Assembly: GCA_951213105.1 (NCBI GenBank) | Contig: OX578135.1 | Coordinates: 159,765,250 to 159,829,249, forward strand | Direction of reading: 5' to 3' | DNA length: 64,000 nucleotides | Source: Amaurobius ferox | Lineage: Eukaryota > Arthropoda > Arachnida > Araneae > Amaurobiidae | In this document: positions 1 to 12,015 of the stretch, one piece after another | Layout of the letters: each line of letters begins with the position of its first letter | Numbering within the stretch: the stretch's first letter is position 1 | Made by a program: the position numbers and the translations under genes | The notes under the pieces: model-generated | The model's database searches: none | The model's input: the letters and a program-made list of their open reading frames with translations, nothing else | What the model was told of the DNA's origin: nothing

Positions 1-160
1 AAACTCAAAGGTAGAGTTTTAAATTTCTTTCACGTTTTAAATCAGCGATATCTAACTTTTTTCGTTTGGAGGAACCAGGGAGTTAGAGAGTAGAACTCCT
101 AGCAAAAAGTTTCGTTTCCACACACACACACACACACACGTACATATATATATATATATG
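1..160 (+). repeat. R5 family fragment followed by CA and TA simple repeats
   Basis: Positions 1-115 resemble 55275-55375: both carry CTTTCACGTTTTAAA followed by a similar stretch ending near GGAGTTAGA. This is therefore a piece of the R5 family running in from outside the window. A CA tract (about 120-139) and a TA tract (about 145-160) follow, and the next transposon starts at the TA tract. Confidence 0.5.
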
Positions 161-545
161 TATACAGGGTGTTCCAAAAACATTGACCTTGGCTTTTATT
201 CCTTAAATATTGATCTTAGACATATATAATAAATAACAGAGTTCCGTAAAAAATGGTACAGAATTTTATGAAATCGATTAAAATTTTCAAGGGAATTAAA
301 TTTTAAGAAACACAAAATTTAAATTTTATACGGCCCCCCGTACAAAAACATTTCCAATGAGTAAAATGTGTCTCGTATACTAATAAGGTGATGTACAAAA
401 TTTCAGCATTTTATTGTAAAAAGTTCCAGAGACATATATGAAAAGACAAAAATACTGACTTAAACCACTTTTCTATGCATCGGCATGGTTTCTCAGAGGG
501 GGGAAAATCATGTCGGCAGATAGCGTTTCAGGGGTCATACACAAA

Positions 546-1707
546 TTATGAAAGAAAACAATGATTACATAAATAAATAATAATTTTGCTATTTATTGGT
601 ACAAAAGTATCTACACTGTTTAGAAATAATGACTTTACACAAAGATTACAAAGCTTGTTCAAAATGTTTTCCATCCATGCCAATACAGAGCTGCATTCGC
701 CTGATAACACTTCTGTGTACTCGAGTTCTTGTTCGGTGATGTCACAACAACCATCTTGAATGCGTTGTTGCAACTCTGTTTTATTTAAGAGAAGTGACAG
801 ATAAAGAGTTGTTTGTAAACGATCCCACAAATAAAAATCCACTGGCGTTAAATCAGGCAATTTAGGGAGAAATTCGACTGGCCCATGCAAGCCAATCCAC
901 TTGTCTAGAAACTTGTTATTTAACCAGAGTTTCACAACTGTAGTATGGTGAGCTGGAGATCCATCCTGGTGAAACCATACATGGAAGTACTGTTAGGGGC
1001 AGTTCATCCATAAAATCAGGAATAACCGCATTCAAAATCTCTTTAACATATCTGTCACCCGTCAACGTACCGTCATACAGTATGGGTCCAAGCAAACGGT
1101 TTCTGAAAATACTACACCATACATTCACAGACAATTGCTTCTGATGATGAATATCACATACCACGAATGGATTTGTGCCAGGCCAGAAGTGCTTATTTTG
1201 AGGATTTATGCATCCATCTTGTTTAAAATAGCATTCGTCAGGCCAAATTACGTTTTTCAGGAAAGAGAGATTTGCATCTTACTGATTTAGAGCCCAATTA
1301 GAAAAATCTAGATGACGTTGATAATCTGTTGACTCATGTCCTTGCATACCGTGAATGTTAAACGGATGCCATTTATTCCGTCTCAGTATTCTCCACACTG
1401 TTGCACGTGGTACTTTCATTTCTAAAGCAGAGGTACGAACACTACTATGTGGATGACTGCAAAAGTAAGCCAAAATATCAATTTCTACATTAGTTGAGTG
1501 AAGTCTGGGTCTATCTAGTCCACCTACACGATGTACGCTTCCTCTTTCATGCACTTGTTGCAGCAATCGGGAAATAAACCTCCCAGAAGGATGTCGAGAA
1601 TTGGGAAAAGTAAGTCGATATTCCCGTGCAGTTTCGTTAGCATTGCGATTGCATAAACTGTACAGCATAAGCATTTCAAAAAGTTCTTCGTTGCTGTATA
1701 GCGACAT
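546..1707 (-). pseudogene. Decayed IS630/mariner-type transposase with DUF4817-like HTH region, DD41D
   Basis: Such a transposase would cut and paste its own element at TA sites. The likely start is the Met at 1707 (MSLYSNEELFEMLM); an upstream in-frame extension to 1875 looks non-coding. The N-terminal part has the helix-turn-helix region typical of DUF4817 proteins (NANETAREYRLTFPNS, then a VHRVGG linker). The catalytic part shows WPDECYF (first D), FHQDGSPAHH (second D) and LPDLTPVDFYLW (third D); 41 residues separate the second and third D by my count. It is broken twice. There is an in-frame TAA at 1276-1278, and a frameshift near 985 joins the VWCSIF part to the HVWFHQDG part. It therefore cannot make active enzyme. 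Related DUF4817 transposons are common in insects and arachnids. Family assignment is confident; subfamily is not. Confidence 0.85.
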
Positions 1708-2351
1708 ACTGTCGGTACAGGCTATCAAAATGTAGTAGAAATGTGAAATACTTAAGGGTTGCTCAGACTGCGGGACTGCGCGCGCTACGTTTGCGTAAGC
1801 GAGGCGATTGATCAATGGCAGAGCAAAAGCAACTTTCTCATGTGATGATGCGTCTGTTGCGATTGTGTGACGCACCGATCAGAGGCAGATATTTGCATAT
1901 GCATACATTTCTAAGCTGTTTTAATGTTCATTTTGATTGTGCCATTTCCAAATTTTATTCTGTAATTAATCATGTAAAGTTTTAAGGTATTTTTCAGGAA
2001 GCATATTTTTGAAAAATTGTAAATAAATCTAAAGATAAGAGGGAGATATTATTTGCCTATAATGCATTTCTGCGTTGCTTCATTTGCACTCTTGCTGTAA
2101 AAATTTCCATTTTAATTTGTGATTAATCCCTCATCAACTTTGTTTAAACATATCTCTGGGACTTTTTATGATAAAATGCTGAAATTTTGTACATCACCTT
2201 ATTAGTGTATGGGGCACCTTTTACTCATTAGAATGTTTTTGTACGGGAGCCGTATAAAAATTTAAATTTTGCATTTCTTCAAATCAAATCCCCTGAAAAT
2301 TTTTATCGATTTCATAAAATTCTGTACCTTTTCTTACGCAACTTTGTAATT

Positions 2352-2497
2352 ACTTTCCTTATATACATAATGTATAAGGAAAGTATTGTGACGGGGTCGA
2401 AAAGTCGAATTCGAGTTTTCGACGGGAGAGCACGTTTCAAGCATCCCTGATCACGAATCAAACATTTTTAAAGTGATGTCTGTGTGTGTGTGTGTAT

Positions 2498-2562
<65 letters not shown>

Positions 2563-3369
2563 TGTGTGTGCGTGTGTGTGTGTGCGTGTGTGTGTGTGTG
2601 TGTGTGGCGACGATAACTGACGAACGAATGGATCGATTTGAACCAAATTTGGTACAAAAATCACAATCTGTAAACACTGGAAGCCTATTGTTCTTATACG
2701 CAATCGAATGTTCAGAACCCCCCTAAATTTTCGAATAAAATTTTGAAAAAATCGTCAAAAAATCAAAACCACTAATAAAGTTACGCAAATAGACATTTTT
2801 TATGTAATTTTTCATTAGAAAACGATTGACATAAATTTTAGAACGCTAACACGAACCGTTCTCGAGATATTGTACATTTTTCAAAAAAAAATATATCAAA
2901 AAGTCATATAAAATAAAAAAAAATATTTCCTATTGATAAATATGTTCACTTTTCATATGTAATACCATGCGATAAATTGAGTGACATCCTTCTCATGGAT
3001 CTAGCTCGTTCCATTCATGAAAAAAGATACTCTGAGTAATACTTTTGTATTTGAACGCCAATAGTCATTTATCTGCTGTAAGAATAACTTATTTCTTAGT
3101 GCATAACGCTTGGCGAGATTTTGGCGACGAATTTAGCGGAATGTTGCCAACTTGGCGAGTTTTTTAAATGTTGCCAAATTAACGAAAATCTCGCCAATTG
3201 GATAAAAATGACGCTAAATCAATGAAAATGACGACTAATTGTCGAAAATTCAATGTCTTGGAAAGAATATTAGTATCTACTATAAGAAAGCCCTATTTTT
3301 TTACTGTAAAAGTAGTAAATTCATTACATTATATAAGGAAAGTCATGTGTTGCCCACATCAGATTTTTT
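2352..3369 (+). repeat. R1 copy 1 (full length, with TG microsatellite)
   Basis: Best reference copy. In order it has: a 5' hairpin with arms ACTTTCCTTATA and TATAAGGAAAGT; a TTGTGACGGGGTCGAAAA block; a GTGATGTCTGTG block running into a TG tract (about 2480-2607); CGATAACTGACGAACGAATG; an AT-rich middle; a GGCGA/CCAA-rich segment (about 3100-3240); and a 3' end ATAAGGAAAGTCATGTGTTG ending CCCACATCAG plus T run. It has no coding capacity: frames across the TG tract give only Cys-Val or Thr-His runs. It sits inside the terminal repeat of the surrounding transposon. Confidence 0.85.
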
Positions 3370-3426
3370 ATTATATATATCTAAGATCAATATTTAAGGA
3401 ATAAAACTGAGATCAATTTTTTTGGG

Positions 3427-4133
3427 TACAGGGTGTCCAGTGCTATCGGTGCCCAATGGCTATTTCCTCAACCGTTAGTCATAGAGATATACTTCCAATT
3501 GCAAAAATGTTTTAAATTTTAAAATCTATTATCTTAGAAACAGTTTAAATCAATAAATACATTTCTGAAAGAAATACGAAATATACATTTTTATACGGTC
3601 TCCCTGTCCTACCAATTATATTTAGGAAAATCATCCTCATACAATTTCATACAAAATAAAAAGAATATCTTCCCTTTGCGACCAAAATTCACCGAATTAT
3701 GAAGCATTAAACTTTATGACTTAAGTCGCTTTTCCACGCATTAACATGTCCCGTTTCAGGCAACCAACCAATCAGGGACCGTATGGACCATTTCTCTAGA
3801 CAACCAACCAATCAGGGACGGTATTGACTATTTCTCAGCACAAAAAGTGCTCCAACTTTAAACAGCTATAAGTCGATCAATTTTGGTCGTAAAAGGATGA
3901 TATTTTTTTTTTTGCATAAAATTGTATGAGGATGATTTTCCTAAATATAATTGGTAGAACCGGGGGATTGTATAAAAATTTATATTTCGTATTTCTTTCA
4001 GAAATGTATTTATTGATTTAAACTGCTTCTAAGATAATAGATTTTAAAATTTAAAACATTTTTGCAATTGGAAGTATATCTCTGTGACTAACGGTTGAGG
4101 AAATAGCCATTGGGCACCGATAGCACTGGGTAC
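3427..4133. mobile_element. Foldback MITE with about 240-bp inverted arms
   Basis: The left arm (CCAGTGCTATCGGTGCCCAA, from about 3436) is the reverse complement of the right arm, which ends near 4133; matching runs inward to about 3680 and 3890. The centre holds two direct 40-bp units (3761-3800, 3801-3840), each with CCAACCAATCAGGGAC. There is no reading frame. Its ACAGGGTGT start, TTTTATACGG block and inner TTAAGTCGCTTTTCC stretch resemble the terminal region of the neighbouring DD41D transposon, so it may be a non-autonomous relative. Confidence 0.75.
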
Positions 4134-5119
4134 TATGTATATAGACGAATTTGGCAACATGACTGTGTCTCTATAAGTCATAATTGTTATTTATCAGTTT
4201 CATTATGTCTTTTGTAAATGAATGATGATATTCAGAAAATATCCTAAAAATATTGATTTTATTTGGAATCATTAGTTGAATAAAAAATGCCGAAGTTAAT
4301 TATATATAACAAGAAAAATGTTAATAAATCAATTATGTTGTACAAAGTCAGACGAGTGCTAATCGAATGTAGAATTCATTAATGGTTCTTCATGTAAATA
4401 GCTTATTACTATGTTACAGACATCAGTTTCTGTATACCATAGAAATTAATTTCTGATAGTTGCCCTTATCTTTCACCGTTTTAACGAAGCTCCTTGTTGT
4501 GGGTGTTTGTTTTATGGAGCGTGACATCTTAATATTAATTGGAAAACAAGAGCAAAAAAGACTTCAAGGCTTTTCTTTGCGACGTAATTTGATAGTTCTT
4601 TTGTGAATAAATAAAAAGTCGTTACAAAAGAAGATAATTGTTTTCTACTTAGAGAATAGCGAATCGGTGCAAATGTTAATTAAAACTTTTAGCCATAATG
4701 TTGACCGAGGAGGGGACGCTTAATAATCAAAATACGAAACAGCTGCTGGCTTAAATTTATTGATCACTGTAAAATGTATTAAGAAATCATTTTATTATTT
4801 TTATTTGTTATTTTAATGTGTAAAGATAAGATTGAGTTTCAGTTTTAAATACATTTTAATACATGAAAAGACTAGTTATATATATTAAAACTAGACGCCT
4901 GAAAGAAAAGGAATGTTGTAATTATTGCATATTAACGTAAGTACTAAAGTACGAAAATTGAAAGACGAACCCAAGAACTCCAATCAAAATATCCATGCAA
5001 ATCTTCACGCAGATTTGAAAATATGCATAAAGATTACATATGTAAAGATTAAATTTGAAAATATGTATAAAGATTAAATAATCTTGCATATTTAACTCGA
5101 GTGTGATTGAACAAACTTC
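4134..5119. other. No recognisable feature
   Basis: AT-rich sequence without a supported gene, RNA or repeat. Short frames here have no family features. Confidence 0.5.
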
Positions 5120-5753
5120 CTCATACCAGAATTATTTTTTTTTCAAATTTTACAAGAAAAAAAATTTAAAAATTGGTGTCACGGATCCACATGATTACAA
5201 CTATAGAGTAAAAAAAAATCTTTGGATTGATATCATACTTAACAATGCACCCTCGGGAGGGGGGATTTGCTCCCAAAGAGGAGTTAATGACGTCACGAAC
5301 AAAAAGAATTTGTATCGCAGCTATTTTTTGCAACAACGATTGAAACTATTAAGTCTTGTGATTATTGAGTAACAAATAAATCTTTTTATGTATGATTATA
5401 TCAAATTTTGTTCTATGCTGCCATGTTAAAAAATATAAAATTCAAATAAATTACAAAAAGTTTCCTCTCTATCTAGTTCTACATTTTTCTAGATTCTATC
5501 CAGTTCTAGATTTTTTGATAACAAAGCCAGATACAAAGTTTCGCGAAAATCCATTAATATCTGTGGTTGTTATATTGTGAACACAAGAAATCGACCACAG
5601 ACACCAGACAGACAGACAGACAGACGTACATCACTCCAAAATAGTCTAAACGTGTTCAGAAGGTCTTAAAACATATATTGGCATTAAAATATCGAAGTCG
5701 AAAATTTTCAGGAACACAATACTTTCTGAATACTACGTACGTATGAGAAAGTA
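5120..5753 (-). repeat. R2 copy A
   Basis: On the minus strand it starts with an ACTTTCTCATACG hairpin and TATTGTG (near 5753). Next come a GTCTGTCTG tract (about 5604-5625), TCGATTT, and a stretch rich in AATGACGTCA-like sequence (GTTAATGACGTCACGAAC at about 5282). Matching copies are at 19772, 25967, 27420, 47935 and 48755. There is no coding capacity. Confidence 0.7.
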
Positions 5754-5949
5754 AAAGTATTCCGTTAGCAATAGAATACACCGTTGATTAAAAGTATCAA
5801 CATGGTTTATGGCAAACAGTGGTCGGTTTCTTTAATAAAAAAACCAAGCAAAAGTACCACAATAAGCAAGAAGACGCCCGTTGCCTTCTTGCCTAACAAG
5901 ATAAAGGACTAATTGGGTACGGATTAGTTGCAAGCCCTCATAATCTCTG

Positions 5950-6748
5950 GATTCATATTATTGAGTGTTGTATCCGTAATAAAACTTCTTTATTTTTGCT
6001 TAAATTTTGTGCATCTACATACTGAAACAACTCAGTTACAATATATTTGAGTTTAAATGCTCATCCAAATTTGATTATTTCTACAACGAAGCCTATTTTT
6101 CACCTATGTAAAATGTAAACAGCAAAATATGTAGAATGAGTTGTATTAGAATTGCTGTATTTCTTTAACACAAAATCATTTAGTTCCTGGAGTCTGCATA
6201 GCTGATATGAATGAAATATTCACTGATTTTACAAAGAGAAGGACGATTTTTTTCGATGAAGTTTTAAGCATAGAGTTTAATTACTTGTAGCTCCATGGTC
6301 TTAATTTTTAAATAAAATAAATTACTATAGTATTGTGAGGAATGACATGAATGGGAAATTATTTATGAATGAAATGAATAAAGAGAGCCAGGCGTGTTAT
6401 TTTTTCTATGACGTCTTTTGAATGAATTTCAGTTGTTTTCGATGAAGTTTTCAAATATAATAAATTATCGTAGTATTATGATAATTCTAAAATTATTACT
6501 GAGGAATGTATCACATTTTAGAGATGTTTAAACCAGGCAATTTATATTTCAATACCGTCATTTGAATGAAGTTAATTTTTTTCGATGAAGGTTTAAATTC
6601 TCAAATATAATAAATTAATGTAGTATTGTGATAAGTTTTAAAATATTACCGAGGAATGTATTGCATTTTAGAGATGTTTAAATAAAATTGCATTGAAGTT
6701 GGAAAGTGTTTCATAATCAATGCTTTAAGCATGTTTGATCTTTCTTGT
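5950..6748 (+). repeat. R3 copy a (5'-shortened)
   Basis: Matches the reverse complement of about 52813-53665, starting near TTGAGTGTTGTATCCG and ending near TTTGATCTTTCTTGTT. It contains two or three diverged internal units of about 130 bp with GATGAAGTTT and TAAATTA blocks. It is non-coding. Confidence 0.65.
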
Positions 6749-7217
6749 TTTTTATTAATGGAATTTCGAAATGGAATTTGCATGACGAAAATAATTAAAG
6801 GAATACTTGATTTTAGTAATTTTAACTATCTCTAAAAATGAGAAAGCCAAAAATATCGGAAAGAAACTAACAGTAATATTCTCAAAGCACTGGCTAATTG
6901 AAAAACACTAAGTCTTGCAGTTAATGATAATTCACGAAGCTGGTTTAATAGAACACTCGCACTTATTTTAAATAGCGTCTGTGATAAATTTCAGAAACTT
7001 TCAATTAAGGTTGCTGCAGGCTTCAATTATTGAATATTTCAAAAGTGGCTAGCTGTATTTTGCAAATTTTGTAACCGAGGTTGTGTTGATATACCCGGCG
7101 AACCTTGACTGTAAGATTGTTTCAAAGCAATGACATTTGGTTTGAAATCCGTAAAAATCATTCTTTACTCAGAACTTCTCAGAATAGGTAAAAATATATT
7201 TGATAATTGTAATAATG
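6749..7217. other. No recognisable feature
   Basis: AT-rich; nothing supported between the R3 copy and the nested block. Confidence 0.45.
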
Positions 7218-7474
7218 CAGGGTTCCTAGGGAAGTCTTTAAGCACCCAGTAACTTTGTGCGGTAATGAGTTTACACTCAAGATCTACATTTAATAAACTG
7301 GCCATACCCGATCGAATAAATCGGATTGCGGCATGAAGAATTTAGAAGTTAGGATATGACTTCGGCAAAAAAGCCGGATAGAAAAAGTCACAATTAACGC
7401 CGACCATGGAAATTCCAGCTCCATTTCTGAAATATTCAGTTAATAATCGTCTGCCTAAGCGTTATTTCTGTAGT

Positions 7475-10400
7475 TTTTAACACTTTCCAACATAGTTGAA
7501 GAGTGTTTATGACTTTGTTCAGTCTGTCTGTCTGTTTGTCTGTTCGTTCGCAGGATAACTGCCGTAAAAATGATTTTATCAAAATGAAATTTTAGTATGT
7601 TGTTGAGACGGTCTGTGGGACATACGAGAGTGTAAATGAATAATATCACCCAATTAGTTTGGGATTTAACTCGGGTTGAAAAAATGAAATACATTTAACC
7701 CTATGAGACCGAATTTTTCAAACATTTTTTAAGCGAAGTTATAATTCACAAATTGCTTCGAAAATTTAATTCAAGGAAAAATTTAAATTACCCCATGAAA
7801 TACAGAAAAAAGTCCAGCAAAATATGTTCGGTAGATTAAAAAAAAATTAAAATAATAATTACAGCTGTATAATATGAAGAGATCACGTGACCCACTCCAA
7901 AATAAAATATGACGTGCATCTTTTTTTCCCAGAGTAAACATCGTGATTTTTAAAGTTCTTTTAAATTTATATTTAGTGTTACACCCATCCTGAAACAGCT
8001 TTATTTTTGCGTATTTTCTATGCATCTATATTCTGTGCCAACGCAATTACAATATTTTTGAGTTTAAATGATCAAACTTTGATTATTTCTACAACGAAGT
8101 CTAATTTTAATGAATGCAGAATGTAGGCAAATGATTGTAAGATGAGTTGTATAAAGGAGCGAATAAATAGCACAAGATCCAATTCGACGTCATGAGAACA
8201 CGTCATTCCGACGACCAATAGGAGTTTTAGAGAACTGCGCCTGTGCAAGGAGATTTTAGTCTAGATTATGATCTCGACATCACTCATCTGTTAATGTTAC
8301 TATTGTATTAATTTGTTCAATCTATTAATTAGTATTATTAGATAGTTTAGAGTAATAAATTCTAAGTTATACCTGATGCTTAAAATGAACAGCACCTGTG
8401 CAAGAAGAATTTTATTTTAAATTACATCTCGATATAACTCAATTAGTATTTTTTAAAGTGATTTAAATATATTTAAATCTCCGTATTATTGAATAGCATA
8501 GAATATTAAACTTAATTATTGGATAGCATAGAATATTAAAGTTATAATAGACGGCTAGATGTGATGCAGATATAATTTAGTCATTTAGAGAGCAATTGTT
8601 GGTATTAAAATATGCTCAAAATTTTTATGTTTTAATTTATAATGACATGTTGAACTTGCAAACAATGTAAATTTTAATATTATAATGGGGAGCTAACTAA
8701 AAGTAGTCATTGGAAATAGGTAAAGTTTCATTTTTATAATTTAATAGGTAAAGCTTATTTTTTCTGAAAAGTCCAGGAAGTTTGAAACTAGAATGAGACG
8801 TAATATTATGATTAAAAACAAACTACTAAATTTCAAATATATTTCAGAAAATTCGAATAAAATATAGTAGCCTAGCAGGGTTAGAAAATAGGAATAGAAA
8901 GTCATGTGTCAATGGCACCTAACCATTCGTCCCCATTTGAAAGAAAAATGTTCTACCTGGATGCAATTTTACAATTATTTGTTTTGGTTATATTAAGCAT
9001 CTCACGAAATCAATCTCCTTTTATTAGGGATGTATTAGTTAAATTGCTAAAAGCAAGAATGTATTTTTTCTATTACATGCTCATAATATTCTAATATATT
9101 TCTTCTTCATACATAGGCTACTGCAACACTTTTTCCGGTGCGTGTGTGTGTGGGGGGGGGGGGCAAACTCAAGCACATGATGTACAACATCGACTGGCTT
9201 GATGTTCATCTTCGTTATATTAAATGCCCAAAGGGGTGTGTGATCCCCTTTACCTCCCCTTTGGGCGACCATGACTTCATGTTTAATAAAATGATTGCAA
9301 AGTTCATCTAATTTAGAAATAAGAAAACATTTAAAATGCTGTATCTTCTATGTATTCATCTTACATAGGTAACATTTTAAATTTTCGTGCATTTCATCCA
9401 TTCTTTTAAATTTTTATGTAAAACTAATTTATTTTATTCACCATTAAATAAAACTTATTGAAATAAAAGATATGAAAATGCGAATTCCAATATAAATGTC
9501 ACGTGTAATATTAAATATTAAATATTTTGCCAATCACTTAGACTGTCAAAAATCTCACGCTTGCTACTGGTACTAGATAATAATTTAGATTGTTCCTTTG
9601 TTCATGGTTTAAAGCTCTCAGTTCTCTTTTCCTGAAATTGAATTTTGGGAATGTTATTAAAACATATGTATATATTTTTATTAAAAAGAAATGAAAAAAT
9701 TCAACATTTAAATTTATTATGTTTTAGTTATTGTTAGGTGTTTTAATTAATTATAAAAAGAAAACTTTAAATAATTGTGAAAAACTTTAAATCTTTATAT
9801 TTAAAAATAATTTTTGAAATGCAGAATTCTTTTAAATTATTATAAATATAGTTGAAAAGAATTGAACATAAAATTTATAAATATTTTAATTTTTAAATTT
9901 AATATTTTCCTTACTTATAAATAATTCAGACATTTTAAATCATTAGTCTTAAATGTTTTAATACATACCTGAATAGTTTTAAAAATCATGAAAATGTTTT
10001 ATTTCTTCCATATCATGAATCGTTTGCAACTGATTACAAAAACCATCTAACTTCAGTGCTATAAAATCACAATTTTTTCTTTGCAAAACATAATTGGTAT
10101 TTTCATTAGCAACTGATGAACTTTTTTTTTGTGTGTGTGTCTGTAAAAAGCTGATTTACTCGAAAATGTATTTTGGCACTTGTACATTTTAGAAAACTTT
10201 TCGTTTTATTGTGCGTTTTTTGCTTGTGAAGCTTTTGGTCCATCGATAAGCTTTCGATCAATATTCATATTTTTTAAATGTAGATAAAAAAAATGGACAA
10301 AACTTAAACTTGCTGCTGATGCTAAATAAAACTCTACTAGCCGAAACAATGTGCAATCCCATCATCGTCAGTAGTGGTTCCTCATTGGTCGAATCGGAGT

Positions 10401-10745
10401 GGGTCTTGTGCTATTTTCCCGCTCGTTTGTATAAGAATTGCGGAATTTTTTTCACATAAAATTATTTAACTCTGGAGTCTGGAATAAAAATGTATGAATG
10501 AAATATTCATTGCTTTTACGTAGAGAGCCAGACGATTTATATTTCGATGACGTCATTTGAATAAAGTTCATTTTTTTATGAAGTTTAAAGTTTCAAGTAA
10601 AATAAATCATTGTAGTTCTGTGATAATTGAAAAAATAACACCGCTGAATGTATTCCATTTTAGATATGTTTAAATAAAATTGCATTTCAGTTAGATAGTG
10701 TTTCATAATCAATGCGTTATGCATGACTGATCTTTCTTGTTTAAT
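7475..10745 (+). repeat. R3 copy b, split by a TIR element
   Basis: 7475-8154 matches the reverse complement of about 53480-54165: TTAACACTTTCC, the CTGTCTGTCTGTTTGTCTGT tract, and GGATAACTGCCGTAAAAATG. 10427-10745 continues the same family (matches 6140-6748). The two halves join at a duplicated TTGTATAA that flanks the inserted element. Confidence 0.75.
8155..10426. mobile_element. 2.27-kb TIR element with 8-bp target duplication, superfamily unassigned
   Basis: Left end AGGAGCGAATAAATAGCACA and inverted right end ACGAGCGGGAAAATAGCACA agree at about 21 of 26 terminal positions. TTGTATAA occurs directly before (8147-8154) and after (10427-10434) it. The interior is AT-rich and has no transposase; one GCGCCTGTGCAAGGAG-type block is partly repeated (about 8229 and 8391). 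An 8-bp duplication fits hAT or P-like elements, but the ends do not decide. Confidence 0.75.
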
Positions 10746-10855
10746 TTTCTCCTAGAAGCGCTGTTTTTTTTCAATCGAGCAGACTTAACGTGTACACTCA
10801 TGGACTTCGTCTTACAATGTTATTGAGGTATTTAAGGACTTTCCTTGGAACCCTG

Positions 10856-11635
10856 TATTAAATTAAAGTGTTTGTAGTATGTGCAACACTTATAAGTGTT
10901 AGATATTCTATAGAATATCTAATTCCCAATAGAGCAGTTTCGCAATTGCCAGATCCTGATAATGATTTATATTCGAAAATATTCTGAGTTTAAATCGTGA
11001 TATTAGCCCTCAAGCATTAGAAAATCAACCGAAGCATGATATTGTTTATGTTATATCTAACGAAACACCTCTCATACTTTAAAAACTTATATCGTCGTCC
11101 ATAATTTGACATCGAACGCCAAAACCTCATCCCCCAGTTCCACATTCTAATTTTGCCGCTGTAGTTTTGCAATTAACTAGCGGAAAATTATTATGAAAAT
11201 GGAGGAACCGCTTGAGCGTTATGTAAGGAAATTAAATACTTGAGACGCGAGTCATTTTGACGATGGGGTGTATCGGAAGTACTTCATCCGTTAATGATTA
11301 TAAGTTCGGTAATGGAAAACTAAACAAGAATGGATGTTATTAAACCGGACATCTACTTAATGGCTTATCTGGAATGCTTTCCGGTGAAATAAATTTGACA
11401 GGACCGCCCCGTGAGTATGTTTGCGAACAAACAGCACGTCATGCATTAAAATAAACCGAAGTGGGCTACTTTAAATGACTTTCTGATAGATCCATATGAT
11501 ATATAGTTTAGAGGTTGCTTTTGACGTAAAAAACATTTACAGTCAGGATATACGGTTGAAATCGGAGCTTGACGGAAAATGTAAGCATTTTATACTCTTA
11601 TATGTCAAGATCTAAAAGATAAAAATATAAACAAT
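10856..11635. other. No recognisable feature
   Basis: No supported gene or repeat. Sequence composition is less AT-extreme than the neighbours. Confidence 0.45.
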
Positions 11636-11645
11636 TTGTAAAGAA

Positions 11646-11927
11646 CATTCTTCGATCCAGACCGTCAGACTTACCTGAAGGTGTAAGGTGTTTGTTTGAA
11701 CGGCCGTGAAGTGCCACCCAATTTAGACCGGAACCCAGTGGGGGAGGCATCATAGGGACCGTACCCTCTTTCATCTACCACCAATTTCTCGGAAGGACTT
11801 ATGAATCCATATGTTTAACGTGATCGTACTCCACGTGAACACAGCAAAAGTTTGAGCACAAACAGAAATCGAACTCGGATCGTTCGAGGGCAATTCCCAC
11901 GTGCTAACCGTTGGGCTGTCGCGCCTC
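11646..11927 (-). mobile_element. SINE-A, tRNA-derived, full length
   Basis: On the minus strand the head reads GGCGCGACAGCCCAACGGTT followed by AGCACGTGGG (A-box-like) and GAGTTCGATTTC (B-box-like). The body runs to a conserved tail, GGTAAGTCTGACGGTCTGG. TTGTAAAGAA flanks it at 11636-11645 and 11928-11937, a plausible 10-bp target duplication. Other copies: 37953, 44820, and fragments at 22330, 33735 and 52947. It carries no protein and would need LINE enzymes to move. Confidence 0.8.
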
Positions 11928-11937
11928 TTGTAAAGAA

Positions 11938-12015
11938 TCTTGCTGCCCTAGCCGGGAATTGAAACCTGGATCTTCGAACTGGCCAGTCGACTCTCTATCG
12001 GGGGACCGGGAATCG
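11938..12015 (-). repeat. Module B (tRNA-like repeat), partial
   Basis: Contains GCCGGGAATTGAAACCTGG and CTTCGAACTGGCCAGTCGAC, matching 18905-18960, 33590-33635 and 45020-45060. It lies directly beside SINE-A, as also at 44996-45003. Confidence 0.6.

Larger units (their letters stand above)
164..3426 (-). mobile_element. Mariner-like (DD41D) DNA transposon, split by a nested R1 copy
   Basis: The left end starts ACAGGGTGTTCCAAAAACAT. About 260 bp of it return inverted on the right: 2150-2351 matches the inner part of the left terminal repeat, and 3370-3426 matches its outer part (AAGATCAATATTTAAGGAAT). Between these two lies a complete R1 copy, so R1 inserted into the right terminal repeat. 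Without R1 the element is about 2.25 kb. A minus-strand transposase pseudogene lies between the repeats. The extreme right end (expected ACACCCTGT) is missing where a foldback element starts. The left end lies against a TA run, as expected for TA-targeting IS630/Tc1/mariner elements. Confidence 0.8.
7218..10855. mobile_element. R4 foldback-like element, opened by nested insertions
   Basis: The left end CAGGGTTCCTAGGGAAGTCT and the right end (TTCCTTGGAACCCTG, ending 10855) are inverted. Both match the ends of R4 copies at 29.2, 36.3, 37.7 and 59.6 kb, including the GGCCATACCCGATCGAATAA block on the left and GCGCTG...TCGAGCAGACTTAACG on the right. Its middle has been pushed apart by R3 (about 7475-10745). 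Confidence 0.7.

Noticed and set aside
2451..2726. Reading frames of repeated Thr-His or Cys-Val (also at 40977-41306, 50036-50447, 50988-51314, 58570-58944)
   Set aside because: They are translations of the TG/CA microsatellite inside R1 copies and have no coding signal; the same repeat is open in several frames at once.
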